From: Pyrodictiaceae archaeon
GTDB lineage: Archaea > Thermoproteota > Thermoprotei_A > Sulfolobales > Pyrodictiaceae
Reading direction: 5' to 3'
DNA: 14,039 nt
Assembly (NCBI GenBank): GCA_027033675.1
Contig: JALVKZ010000108.1
Coordinates: 1 to 14,039 of the forward strand
Notes under the pieces: model-generated
What the model was told of the DNA's origin: nothing
Database searches by the model: none
What the model saw: only the letters and a program-made list of their open reading frames with translations
Shown: positions 1-6,422 of the stretch, piece after piece
Layout of the letters: each line of letters begins with the position of its first letter
Numbering within the stretch: the first letter of the stretch is position 1
Translations under genes and position numbers: made by a program

Positions 1-477
1 ACGAGAAGCATAGCTGACCTAGAGTACGTTATGCTTGACCCTCTTGTACTGCGCCTAGTCTCGGCATGGACCGAGCACAGGTATAAGGGAAGAGTTGATA
101 CTGTCCTATCAGCTGAGACTATAGGGGTGCCCCTGGCCACACTGGTAGCGCTGGCTCTTGATGCACGCCTTGTACTGGCTAGGCGTCATCCTGGTAGCCC
201 TAGCCGGGAGTACATTAGGAGCGAAGGCGGCGAGCAACCTTTCGGTGTAAAGGTGTTCTACGTGCCCAGAGACTCTCTGCCTGAGGGATCCAAGGTGCTA
301 CTCGTCGATGACTTTGCTCGTACTGGTGCCACATTCGAGGCTCTTGCAAAAGCCGTTAAGAGAGCAGGAGGCGAGGTCATCGGAGCGGTCGTCGTTATAG
401 CTATCGGTTCTGAGTGGAGGAAGCGCTTAGAGAGACTTGGTATAAGCGATGTCCATGCCCTTTTGGAGTTATCCTAG
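1..477 (+). CDS. Orotate phosphoribosyltransferase-like (GfcR-type) protein, 5' end missing
   Basis: This is the C-terminal part of a type I phosphoribosyltransferase-fold protein. The reading frame is open to the window edge, so the ATG at 31 is probably internal and the true start lies upstream. The PRPP-binding motif VLLVDDFARTGAT is encoded from 295: two acidic residues followed by the small-residue loop. Archaeal proteins of this group (orotate-PRTase-like, including haloarchaeal GfcR) usually carry an N-terminal helix-turn-helix and act as transcription regulators. That part would lie outside the window, so the regulatory role is inference. The neighbours are purB (convergent) and guaA, which suits a sensor of PRPP or purines. 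It could instead be a salvage enzyme. Its TAG stop at 475-477 overlaps the purB stop on the other strand. Confidence 0.8.
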   Translation, partial: TRSIADLEYVMLDPLVLRLVSAWTEHRYKGRVDTVLSAETIGVPLATLVALALDARLVLARRHPGSPSREYIRSEGGEQPFGVKVFYVPRDSLPEGSKVLLVDDFARTGATFEALAKAVKRAGGEVIGAVVVIAIGSEWRKRLERLGISDVHALLELS

Positions 478-1835
478 CACTCTTTGAGCACGGCTCTCGC
501 GTAGCCTGTTGCCTCGCTTACTAGGCGTGATGCTTCGCCGATGTAGTTCTCTGGGCGTAGTACCTCCTCTAGATCAACGTCTTCTAGGTGCTTTCTTATC
601 TCGGGTAGCTCGCTTGCCGCGATCCATAATGGTTTTTGATCCCGTAGTGCTTTTTGTGCTGCTTTACGCGCTAGGCTGTATGCCTCCTCGCGGCTCAGTT
701 TTGCTCGCTGTATGAGGAGGTTCATTAACGCCTCCGTGGTTGCTGTGGCCATTGTTAGGTATAGGTTTCTCTTCATCGTGTCCTTGTCTACGCGTAGTCT
801 ATCGACAAGATTATTAGCATCGATGAGTATTTGGTCTATTGTTAAGAAGAGGTGTGGTATTGCTACTCGCTCAGAGCTACTATTCGTTAAGTCTCTCTCG
901 TGCCAAAGCACCATGTTTTCTAAGAAGACGTGCACGAGGCTCCTAGCTATCCGTGCTAGGCCGCTTATCCTCTCAGCTGTGACTGGATTCGCTTTCTGGG
1001 GCATCGCGCTACTCCCAATAGCGCTACCCCTTTCCTCCCATAGCTCGTGGATCTCTGGTCTCGCTAGTTCTCTAATCTCTACGGCGAAGCGATCAAGAGT
1101 ACTAGCTAGTATTGCTAGTACTGCCGCTAGCTCTGCGAAGCCGTCGCGGGGCGCCACCTGTGTTGATACAATGTGTGGTTCTAAGCCGAGCTTTGAGGCA
1201 AAGACTTTGCGGAGCTCGAGCCCATAGCCATGCCAGCTAGCCATGGTCCCTGTTGCTCCACCTAGCTTTACGCGGAGAACCCTCTTCTCCGCGTCGCATA
1301 TTCTCTCATAGCTACGAGCTAGCTCGTAGACGTAGTTCGCTATCTTGAACCCGAGTGTTATCGGTGTTGCGTGCTGGCCATGGGTGCGCCCGGGCATAAC
1401 TGTGTATCTATGCTTCTCAGCAAGGGTTACTAGCTTCTCTATTAGGAGCCTTAGCCTCTTCTTAATGATACCTAGTGCATCCCGGATAAATAGTGCCCAG
1501 GCAGTATCGATTACATCGTTGCTTGTTGCGCCGAAGTGTATCCAGCGAGCAGCTTCTTCGCCGCCGAGCCTACCCATGAGGAATACTAATGATGCTATGT
1601 CGTGGCCTCTCTTTTTCTCCTCCTCGTAAACCAGTGCCGCACTTAGCTCGGAGGCCGCCTTCTTCGCTTCGTCAAGAGCCTCTGGGGAGGCGACGCCTAG
1701 CTCTACTAGGCTCTCTAATAGGGCTAGTTCAACACGCTTATATGTCTCAACCATGTTGTCGCGGGAGAATATCTGCCTCATCTCCTGGCTTCCGTAGCGC
1801 CACTCGTAGACACAGACCGGGGAGCGCTCCTTCAT
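474..1835 (-). CDS. purB: Adenylosuccinate lyase
   Basis: This cytosolic enzyme of the fumarase/aspartase superfamily cleaves SAICAR to AICAR and adenylosuccinate to AMP, releasing fumarate in both steps of purine synthesis. The 453-residue length is normal. The superfamily signature SSAMPQKANP lies at residues 275-284, inside the flexible loop that carries the catalytic serine. FGATSND at 101-107 and GRTHGQHATP at 149-158 are the other two active-site regions, with His152 and His155. The N-terminus (EWRYGSQEMRQIFS) matches the family, so the ATG at 1835 is accepted. No strong SD precedes it; a GGTGA lies just upstream. A TATA-like element at 1871-1879 would give a very short leader. The gene is divergent from guaA and convergent with the PRTase-like gene, so both flanking genes are purine-related. 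Confidence 0.96.
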   Translation of the reverse strand: MKERSPVCVYEWRYGSQEMRQIFSRDNMVETYKRVELALLESLVELGVASPEALDEAKKAASELSAALVYEEEKKRGHDIASLVFLMGRLGGEEAARWIHFGATSNDVIDTAWALFIRDALGIIKKRLRLLIEKLVTLAEKHRYTVMPGRTHGQHATPITLGFKIANYVYELARSYERICDAEKRVLRVKLGGATGTMASWHGYGLELRKVFASKLGLEPHIVSTQVAPRDGFAELAAVLAILASTLDRFAVEIRELARPEIHELWEERGSAIGSSAMPQKANPVTAERISGLARIARSLVHVFLENMVLWHERDLTNSSSERVAIPHLFLTIDQILIDANNLVDRLRVDKDTMKRNLYLTMATATTEALMNLLIQRAKLSREEAYSLARKAAQKALRDQKPLWIAASELPEIRKHLEDVDLEEVLRPENYIGEASRLVSEATGYARAVLKEC

Positions 1836-1870
1836 TGTTCACCGCTTAGAGGATTTCCGAGGCATAGGCC

Positions 1871-1879
1871 TAAAATAAC
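1871..1879 (-). promoter_or_regulatory. Probable TATA box for purB
   Basis: Read on the minus strand the element is GTTATTTTA, 36-44 bp before the purB ATG. A start of transcription about 25 bp downstream would fall near 1848-1850 and give a leader of roughly 13-15 nt. Confidence 0.4.
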
Positions 1880-1907
1880 GCCTAGCTGCATCAACGCTTA
1901 TTCATTG

Positions 1908-1917
1908 TTTTTATATC
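1908..1917 (+). promoter_or_regulatory. Probable TATA box for guaA
   Basis: A T-run followed by ATAT (GTTTTTATATC region) lies 114-123 bp before the guaA ATG. Transcription would start near 1940 and leave a leader of about 90 nt. That is long for an archaeon, and the leader holds a 17-codon ORF (1988-2041). Confidence 0.45.
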
Positions 1918-1987
1918 ACGTTATGTAACAACATGTCTTGATTCATCTTCTACACCTAGGCTAATAAAGCCGAGGCCCGGGGGACAC

Positions 1988-2041
1988 ATGCTACACGAGA
2001 AGGTAGCCGCTGCTGGAGGAAGTCCTAGATATGAAGATTAG
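1988..2041 (+). CDS. Possible 17-codon leader ORF overlapping the guaA start
   Basis: An ATG at 1988 opens a 17-codon frame (MLHEKVAAAGGSPRYED) that ends in TAG at 2039-2041, eleven bases into guaA and in another frame. The purine run GGGGGA lies 5 bases upstream. The ORF lies inside the predicted guaA leader, and its last third covers the guaA ribosome binding site at 2015-2020. Translation of it could affect guaA initiation. This is a position-based guess; the peptide has no recognisable motif and the ORF may be chance. Confidence 0.15.
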   Translation: MLHEKVAAAGGSPRYED

Positions 2042-3584
2042 CGGTAAGTACAGCATTGTTGTTGTTATTAATTTTGGTGGACAATACGCGCACCTAATAT
2101 CTCGTAGGCTTAGGGAGCTCGGCGTCTACACAGAGATACTTCATTACTACGAGGCTAGTCCAGAGAAAGTTAGAGAGCTCGGGGCTGGTGCTGTAGTTCT
2201 CTCAGGTGGTCCTCGTAGCGTCCATGAGCCCGGCGCGCCGCGTATAGGCGACTGGGTGCTCGAGCTAGGTATCCCCGTGCTAGGGATATGTTATGGCCAC
2301 CAATTGCTCGCGACAATGATCGGTGGCCGTGTTGAGAAGGGGCCTGGCGAGTATGGGCGTACATTGGTAAGGGTGCTACGGCGCGACGACTCCCTGTTCC
2401 GGGGATGGGGCCATGAGGAGGAGACGTGGATGAGCCACGGGGACTACGTGGCCTCGCTCCCCGATAGCGCAGAGGTATTAGCTGTCTCCAGGGATACCGG
2501 GTACATAGCTGCGTTCAGGCTAAGGGATAAGCCGGTCTATGGTGTCCAGTTCCACCCAGAGGTTAGCCATACGCCGAAGGGCAGGCTGCTCCTCGATAAC
2601 TTCGTGTCCCTCGTGGCTAGGCTGGAGAAGAACTGGAGGCCCGAGAACATAGTCGGGAAGCTTGTTGATGAGATTAGGGCAAGAGTTGGCCCCGATGAGA
2701 AAGTGCTTGTAGCTGTTAGTGGCGGCGTTGACTCGACGACTACTGCTCTACTCGTGAAGAGGGCCATAGGTGACCGCTTAGTAGCCGTGTTTGTTAACCA
2801 TGGATTACTCCGCAAGGGGGAGGCTGAGGAGGTACTAGGGCTTCTAAGAAGCCTCGGCATTGATCCTGTATATGTTGACGCATCTAGGCTCTTCCTTGAG
2901 AGGCTACGAGGAGTAAAGGACTGCGAGGAGAAGCGTAGGATCATTGGGAGAACATTCGTGGAGATATTCGAGGAAATAGCGAGAAAAGACCGGGCTATAA
3001 GGTGGCTTGCCCAGGGAACGACTTACCCAGACGTGATCGAGAGCGGTGCTGTGCCCGGGGCCGACAGGATAAAGAGCCATCATAATGTGGGCGGTTTGCC
3101 CGAGAAGCTTGGCTTAAGGGTGCTTGAGCCTCTTCGCTACTTCTACAAGGACGAGGTAAGAAGAATAGCCATGGCGCTAGGTGTTCCACGCAGCTATGCT
3201 TATCGTCATCCCTTCCCTGGCCCTGGGCTTGCTGTCCGTGTCATAGGCGAGGTTACTGAGGAGAAGCTCCGCGTAGTAAGGGAAGCGTCCTCGATAGTTG
3301 AGGAGGAGCTTAGGAAGGCTGATCTCTATTATGATGTGTGGCAAGCGTTCGCTGTTGTCGGCGACGATGAATGGATTGGTGTTAAGGGTGATCAGAGAGC
3401 CGTGGGCAGAATAGTCGTTGTCCGCGTAGTGCTGAGCGAGGATGGGATGACAGCCGACTGGGCACGTATACCCTATGATGTTCTTGACAGGATAGCTTGG
3501 AGGATTACGAGCGAGGTACCCGGCGTCACCATGGTGGCTTATGCTGTTACCACTAAGCCTCCTTCAACTATAGAGCCCTGCTAG
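2031..3584 (+). CDS. guaA: GMP synthase (glutamine-hydrolysing), single chain
   Basis: The enzyme converts XMP, ATP and glutamine to GMP. It is one 517-residue chain carrying both activities, unlike the split subunits known in many Euryarchaeota. The class I glutamine amidotransferase domain covers about residues 8-200, with nucleophile Cys87 in GICYGHQ and the His175/Glu177 pair in FHPEV. The ATP-pyrophosphatase domain follows, with P-loop SGGVDS at 230-235. The C-terminal dimerisation domain ends in the typical TTKPPSTIE. The ATG at 2031 has GGAGGA at 2015-2020 with 10-nt spacing. It diverges from purB, so the last steps to AMP and GMP sit side by side. A T-run just past the stop probably ends transcription. 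Confidence 0.97.
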   Translation: MKISGKYSIVVVINFGGQYAHLISRRLRELGVYTEILHYYEASPEKVRELGAGAVVLSGGPRSVHEPGAPRIGDWVLELGIPVLGICYGHQLLATMIGGRVEKGPGEYGRTLVRVLRRDDSLFRGWGHEEETWMSHGDYVASLPDSAEVLAVSRDTGYIAAFRLRDKPVYGVQFHPEVSHTPKGRLLLDNFVSLVARLEKNWRPENIVGKLVDEIRARVGPDEKVLVAVSGGVDSTTTALLVKRAIGDRLVAVFVNHGLLRKGEAEEVLGLLRSLGIDPVYVDASRLFLERLRGVKDCEEKRRIIGRTFVEIFEEIARKDRAIRWLAQGTTYPDVIESGAVPGADRIKSHHNVGGLPEKLGLRVLEPLRYFYKDEVRRIAMALGVPRSYAYRHPFPGPGLAVRVIGEVTEEKLRVVREASSIVEEELRKADLYYDVWQAFAVVGDDEWIGVKGDQRAVGRIVVVRVVLSEDGMTADWARIPYDVLDRIAWRITSEVPGVTMVAYAVTTKPPSTIEPC

Positions 3585-3588
3585 GCCA

Positions 3589-3593
3589 TTTTT
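3589..3593 (+). terminator. T-run terminator after guaA
   Basis: Five T residues begin 5 bases after the guaA stop codon. Archaeal transcription commonly ends at such runs without a hairpin. Confidence 0.35.
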
Positions 3594-3634
3594 ACGTGGG
3601 TTAAGTACAGCTAGTGGGCTTGTTTGGGGAACCC

Positions 3635-3644
3635 TATTATAATA
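3635..3644 (+). promoter_or_regulatory. TATA box for the AOR gene
   Basis: TATTATAATA lies 33-42 bp before the GTG at 3677. Transcription would start near 3666, leaving about 11 nt of leader. This supports GTG 3677 as a near-leaderless start; no ATG is in frame upstream. Confidence 0.55.
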
Positions 3645-3676
3645 AGCTTCCTTAGCTATTACATGGTGCTCTACAG

Positions 3677-5542
3677 GTGGAGTTCAAGCTCCTACGGATA
3701 AATCTCTGGACCCAGAAGGTTCGCGAGGAAAAAGTCGACGAGAAGCTCCTCCGCCGCTTTATCGGAGGTAGAGGTCTCGGAGCCTATCTGGCACTAAAGG
3801 AGATACCCAAGGGCGCTGACCCCTTCGGGCCAGAGAATAAGCTTTACATTTTAACCGGTCCAATCACTGGCACTGCTGCCGTCGAGACTGGCAGGTACCA
3901 TGTTGTTGGTAAGAGTCCTCTTACGGGCATACTGGGTGATAGTAACTCGGGTGGCCAGTTCGGGCCTTGGCTACGCTTCGCAGGCTACGACGGAATCGTT
4001 CTTGAGAGCGTGAGTGAGGAGCCGGTATGGATAAGTATCGTTGATGGCGAGGTCAAGTTCCACGATGCCAAGAACCTATGGGGCCGCGGAGTAGTGCACA
4101 CGGAGAACGTTATAAGAGAGACCATGGGGATAACCAAGCCGGATCTCGGCAGCGTCTTAGCAATAGGGCCTGCTGGCGAGAACCTCTCAAAGATAGCGGC
4201 AATAATGAATGACAAGTACCGTGCAGCTGGGCGCACCGGGCTAGGCGCGGTAATGGGCTCTAAGAAGGTTAAGGCCATATTCGTCTACGGGCATCGGAAG
4301 ATAGAGCTATACGATAGAGCTAAGTTTGCCCAGGTTGCTAGGGAACTTGCAAAGAAGATCATGGAGCACAGTATTGAACAAGCACTAACCAAGTATGGTA
4401 CAGCAGTCCTAGTAAACATCATAAACGAGCACGGCGGGCTCCCGACCAAGAACTGGACTCGTGGAACTTTCGAGAAGGCCTACGATATTAGCGGCGAGTA
4501 CCTCGCCGAACACTACCTCAAGACCAACAAGGGTTGCTGGGGCTGCGTAATCCGCTGTGCAAGAGTAGCCGAGGTAAGAAGCGGGCCCTATAGGACGCCG
4601 GTCTCAGAGGGCCCGGAGTACGAGACTATTTGGGCAAATGGAGCCAATACGTTGATAGGTAACATAGAGGCTATTATAAAGATAAACTACCTGCTCAACG
4701 ACATGGGGTTTGACACTATAAGCTTTGGCAACACAGCCGCAGTCCTCATGGAGCTCTACGAGAAGGCACAGAAAGGTGAACTACCCAAGGACAAGGCTGA
4801 GAAGCTCCTCGGCCTCCTCGAGGACGTTGAGCCAACGTGGGGCAACGCAGAGGCAGTTATAAGGCTCATCTGGAAAACCGCTTACCGGGATGGCATCGGG
4901 GAGTACACAGCCGAGGGTGCAATGAGGTTAGCTGAGGCCTTTGGATGCCCCGATTGCGTGATACACGTGAAGGGGCTGGAGCTGCCAGCATACGATCCAA
5001 GAGCGATCAACAGCATGGCACTAAGCTATGCAACATCTAATAGAGGCGGATGCCACCTAAGAGCTTATAGCGTTAGCTTCGATGTACTAGGCGTGCCAGA
5101 GAAGTTTGACCCGTTAAAGATTGACCCGAAGAAGGCGGAGCTCGTGAAGTGGCAACAGGACTACTTCGCTGTAATCGATAGCCTAGTGGTATGTAAGTTC
5201 AACACGTTCGCTGACGCACCCGAGTACTACGTTGAGCTACTGAAGACCGCTATGGGCTGGGAGGACCTAACAGTAGACGAACTACTAACCACGGGTGAGC
5301 GCATCTATAACGTTGAGAGGCTCTTCGCAGTAAGAGAGGGAACAGGATATCACGACACGCTTCCCAAGAGACTACTAGAGGAACCACTACCCGACGGCCC
5401 AGCTAAGGGCAAGACGGCCAAAGAGGCCCTAGAAGCCTACTTGCCAGTCTACTACAAGGCCCGTGGATGGGTAGATGGCAAGCCTACACCAGAGACCCTG
5501 AAGAGACTAGGGCTAGACGAGTTCCTCTACATAGTATCTTAA
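3677..5542 (+). CDS. Tungsten aldehyde:ferredoxin oxidoreductase family enzyme
   Basis: Members oxidise aldehydes to carboxylic acids in the cytosol and pass two electrons to ferredoxin, using a bis-tungstopterin site and one [4Fe-4S] cluster. The protein is 621 residues, within the family range. The N-terminal half has GGRGLGAYL and the cofactor-binding stretch around TGRYHVVGKSPLTG. Cluster ligands are visible as Cys287, Cys290 and Cys294 (CWGCVIRC), with the fourth at Cys506 in DSLVVCKF. YATSNRGGCHLRAYS is another conserved block. The subfamily (AOR, FOR or WOR-like) cannot be set by eye, so no gene symbol is given. The start is GTG, supported by a TATA box 33-42 bp upstream. The next gene encodes a MoaD-like protein, a known kind of AOR neighbour. 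In peptide fermenters it would detoxify aldehydes formed by ketoacid oxidoreductases. Confidence 0.95.
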   Translation: MEFKLLRINLWTQKVREEKVDEKLLRRFIGGRGLGAYLALKEIPKGADPFGPENKLYILTGPITGTAAVETGRYHVVGKSPLTGILGDSNSGGQFGPWLRFAGYDGIVLESVSEEPVWISIVDGEVKFHDAKNLWGRGVVHTENVIRETMGITKPDLGSVLAIGPAGENLSKIAAIMNDKYRAAGRTGLGAVMGSKKVKAIFVYGHRKIELYDRAKFAQVARELAKKIMEHSIEQALTKYGTAVLVNIINEHGGLPTKNWTRGTFEKAYDISGEYLAEHYLKTNKGCWGCVIRCARVAEVRSGPYRTPVSEGPEYETIWANGANTLIGNIEAIIKINYLLNDMGFDTISFGNTAAVLMELYEKAQKGELPKDKAEKLLGLLEDVEPTWGNAEAVIRLIWKTAYRDGIGEYTAEGAMRLAEAFGCPDCVIHVKGLELPAYDPRAINSMALSYATSNRGGCHLRAYSVSFDVLGVPEKFDPLKIDPKKAELVKWQQDYFAVIDSLVVCKFNTFADAPEYYVELLKTAMGWEDLTVDELLTTGERIYNVERLFAVREGTGYHDTLPKRLLEEPLPDGPAKGKTAKEALEAYLPVYYKARGWVDGKPTPETLKRLGLDEFLYIVS

Positions 5543-5575
5543 CCGAGAATCATGAAAATGAAATCGCTCTAACCG

Positions 5576-5580
5576 TTTTT
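5576..5580 (+). terminator. T-run terminator after the AOR gene
   Basis: A run of five T begins 33 bases after the AOR stop, shortly before a new TATA box. This suggests the AOR gene and the MoaD-like gene have separate transcripts. Confidence 0.35.
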
Positions 5581-5590
5581 CCCTACATCC

Positions 5591-5598
5591 TTTATAAA
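5591..5598 (+). promoter_or_regulatory. Probable TATA box for the MoaD-like gene
   Basis: TTTATAAA matches the archaeal TATA consensus. Transcription would start near 5618-5622, leaving a leader of about 107-111 nt before the ATG at 5729. A tandem repeat and a small palindrome lie between the two. Confidence 0.5.
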
Positions 5599-5600
5599 GA

Positions 5601-5620
5601 ATTACATATCATTACATATC
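5601..5620 (+). repeat. Perfect 10-bp tandem repeat
   Basis: The decamer ATTACATATC occurs twice back to back, starting 3 bases after the TATA box and covering the expected transcription start. It could be a regulator site that blocks the polymerase. It could also be simple AT-rich drift. Confidence 0.6.
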
Positions 5621-5673
5621 ATATTGAAATAGATTCTCATATAAGTATCGTGTTATTGCCGGAATATACTTGA

Positions 5674-5693
5674 TGTTCTATTCTTTAAGAACA
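5674..5693 (+). promoter_or_regulatory. Small inverted repeat in the MoaD-like leader
   Basis: TGTTCT (5674-5679) and AGAACA (5688-5693) are perfect inverted arms around an 8-base spacer. They lie 20 bases before the GGAGGGG ribosome binding site. It may be an operator or a weak RNA hairpin. Arms of six can occur by chance. Confidence 0.3.
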
Positions 5694-5728
5694 GTATTCG
5701 TTCATATCTCCAAGGAGGGGAGGGCACT

Positions 5729-6028
5729 ATGAGCGGCTACATAGAGGTCACAGCTGTGTTTCTCCAAGAATTCCGTGAACTAATGAGGAGTTTTGAAAAG
5801 AAGATAAAACTGCCTAAAAACTCCACTGTTAGAGACCTAATAAACTATATTGACTGGGAGATTAAGCCAGGATTCAAGAACCTGGTCCTTGATGAGAAAG
5901 GAGGGGTAAAATACCCTGTAGAAATAGCTGTTAATGGTAGAAGAATAGAGTTCCTCGATGGACTCGATACAAAGCTACGAGACGGAGATAGAGTGGTTTT
6001 CTCGCCAAGAGCTCTCTTCGTGGTCTAG
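5729..6028 (+). CDS. MoaD/ThiS-like beta-grasp protein without C-terminal Gly-Gly
   Basis: The 99-residue protein has the MoaD/ThiS layout. A first beta strand (EVTAVFLQEFREL) is followed by a helix after STVRDLINYI, the strand IAVNGR near residue 70, and LDTKLRDGDRVVFSP before the C-terminus. MoaD carries sulfur as a thiocarboxylate on a terminal Gly-Gly when the pterin cofactor of Mo/W enzymes is made. Here the end reads SPRALFVV with no Gly-Gly, and neither alternative frame across the stop restores one. It may therefore be a structural or regulatory MoaD-like partner of the AOR. The ATG has GGAGGGG at 5714-5720 with 8-nt spacing. A small unknown gene follows after 22 bases. Confidence 0.75.
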   Translation: MSGYIEVTAVFLQEFRELMRSFEKKIKLPKNSTVRDLINYIDWEIKPGFKNLVLDEKGGVKYPVEIAVNGRRIEFLDGLDTKLRDGDRVVFSPRALFVV

Positions 6029-6050
6029 TAGGATAGGAGAGGATCCAGGT

Positions 6051-6422
6051 TTGAGTAGTGATTGTGAGCCTTTACGTGAGGCATGTGACGAAGTACTAGC
6101 TATCCTTAGCTCCATGTCCGAGGCCATCGGTAAAGGCCGCGGTAAGGGTACTGGGCTTGCTCGCCTCCTTAGGGAGGCTGCTTATCGCCTCGGAGAGGCC
6201 TCCTCGGAGTGCATTAGAGGCTGTGATAATAGTGTTGAGCCTCGCTGCGTATTAGGTGACCTCGCCGATAGGCTGCAAGCCGTTATGCAGGGTATTGCTA
6301 TTAGGCTTGATCATCTAGGGAGGCTGAATAGCGTTGCTGAGGAGGAGCTGGCAGGGATGCTAGTAGATGCCTTGTATTCTCTGGTTTCAAGCATATGTCG
6401 TTATGCCGCTAGCCTAGGTTAG
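6051..6422 (+). CDS. Small Cys-rich helical protein of unknown function
   Basis: I do not recognise this protein. Taken from the TTG at 6051 it is 123 residues; this start has AGGAGAGG at 6035-6042 with 8-nt spacing. An ATG at 5958 in the same frame would give 154 residues, but it lies inside the MoaD-like gene and has no clear SD, so it is not preferred. The chain looks mainly alpha-helical. It has six cysteines (5, 12, 54, 58, 66, 116), including a CxxxC, which could bind metal or form disulfides. It has no signal peptide or membrane segment. It follows the MoaD-like gene closely and is probably co-transcribed, so a link to that protein is plausible but unproven. Its 3' end overlaps the convergent HisC-like gene by 9 bases. 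Confidence 0.6.
   Translation: MSSDCEPLREACDEVLAILSSMSEAIGKGRGKGTGLARLLREAAYRLGEASSECIRGCDNSVEPRCVLGDLADRLQAVMQGIAIRLDHLGRLNSVAEEELAGMLVDALYSLVSSICRYAASLG

Noticed and set aside
712..1227. Plus-strand ORF of 171 codons opposite purB
   Set aside because: It lies wholly within purB in antisense, has shadow-like composition and no recognisable motif.
474..3584. purB-guaA as a nucleotide-synthesis operon
   Set aside because: The genes are divergent with separate TATA-like elements, so they are neighbours but not one transcript.
5467..5673. Plus-strand ORF of 68 codons across the AOR stop
   Set aside because: It begins inside the AOR gene in another frame and runs into the AT-rich promoter of the MoaD-like gene, with no SD or motif.
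5958..6050. Start of the Cys-rich protein at the ATG 5958
   Set aside because: It would lie inside the MoaD-like gene with no clear SD; the TTG at 6051 has AGGAGAGG at proper spacing.
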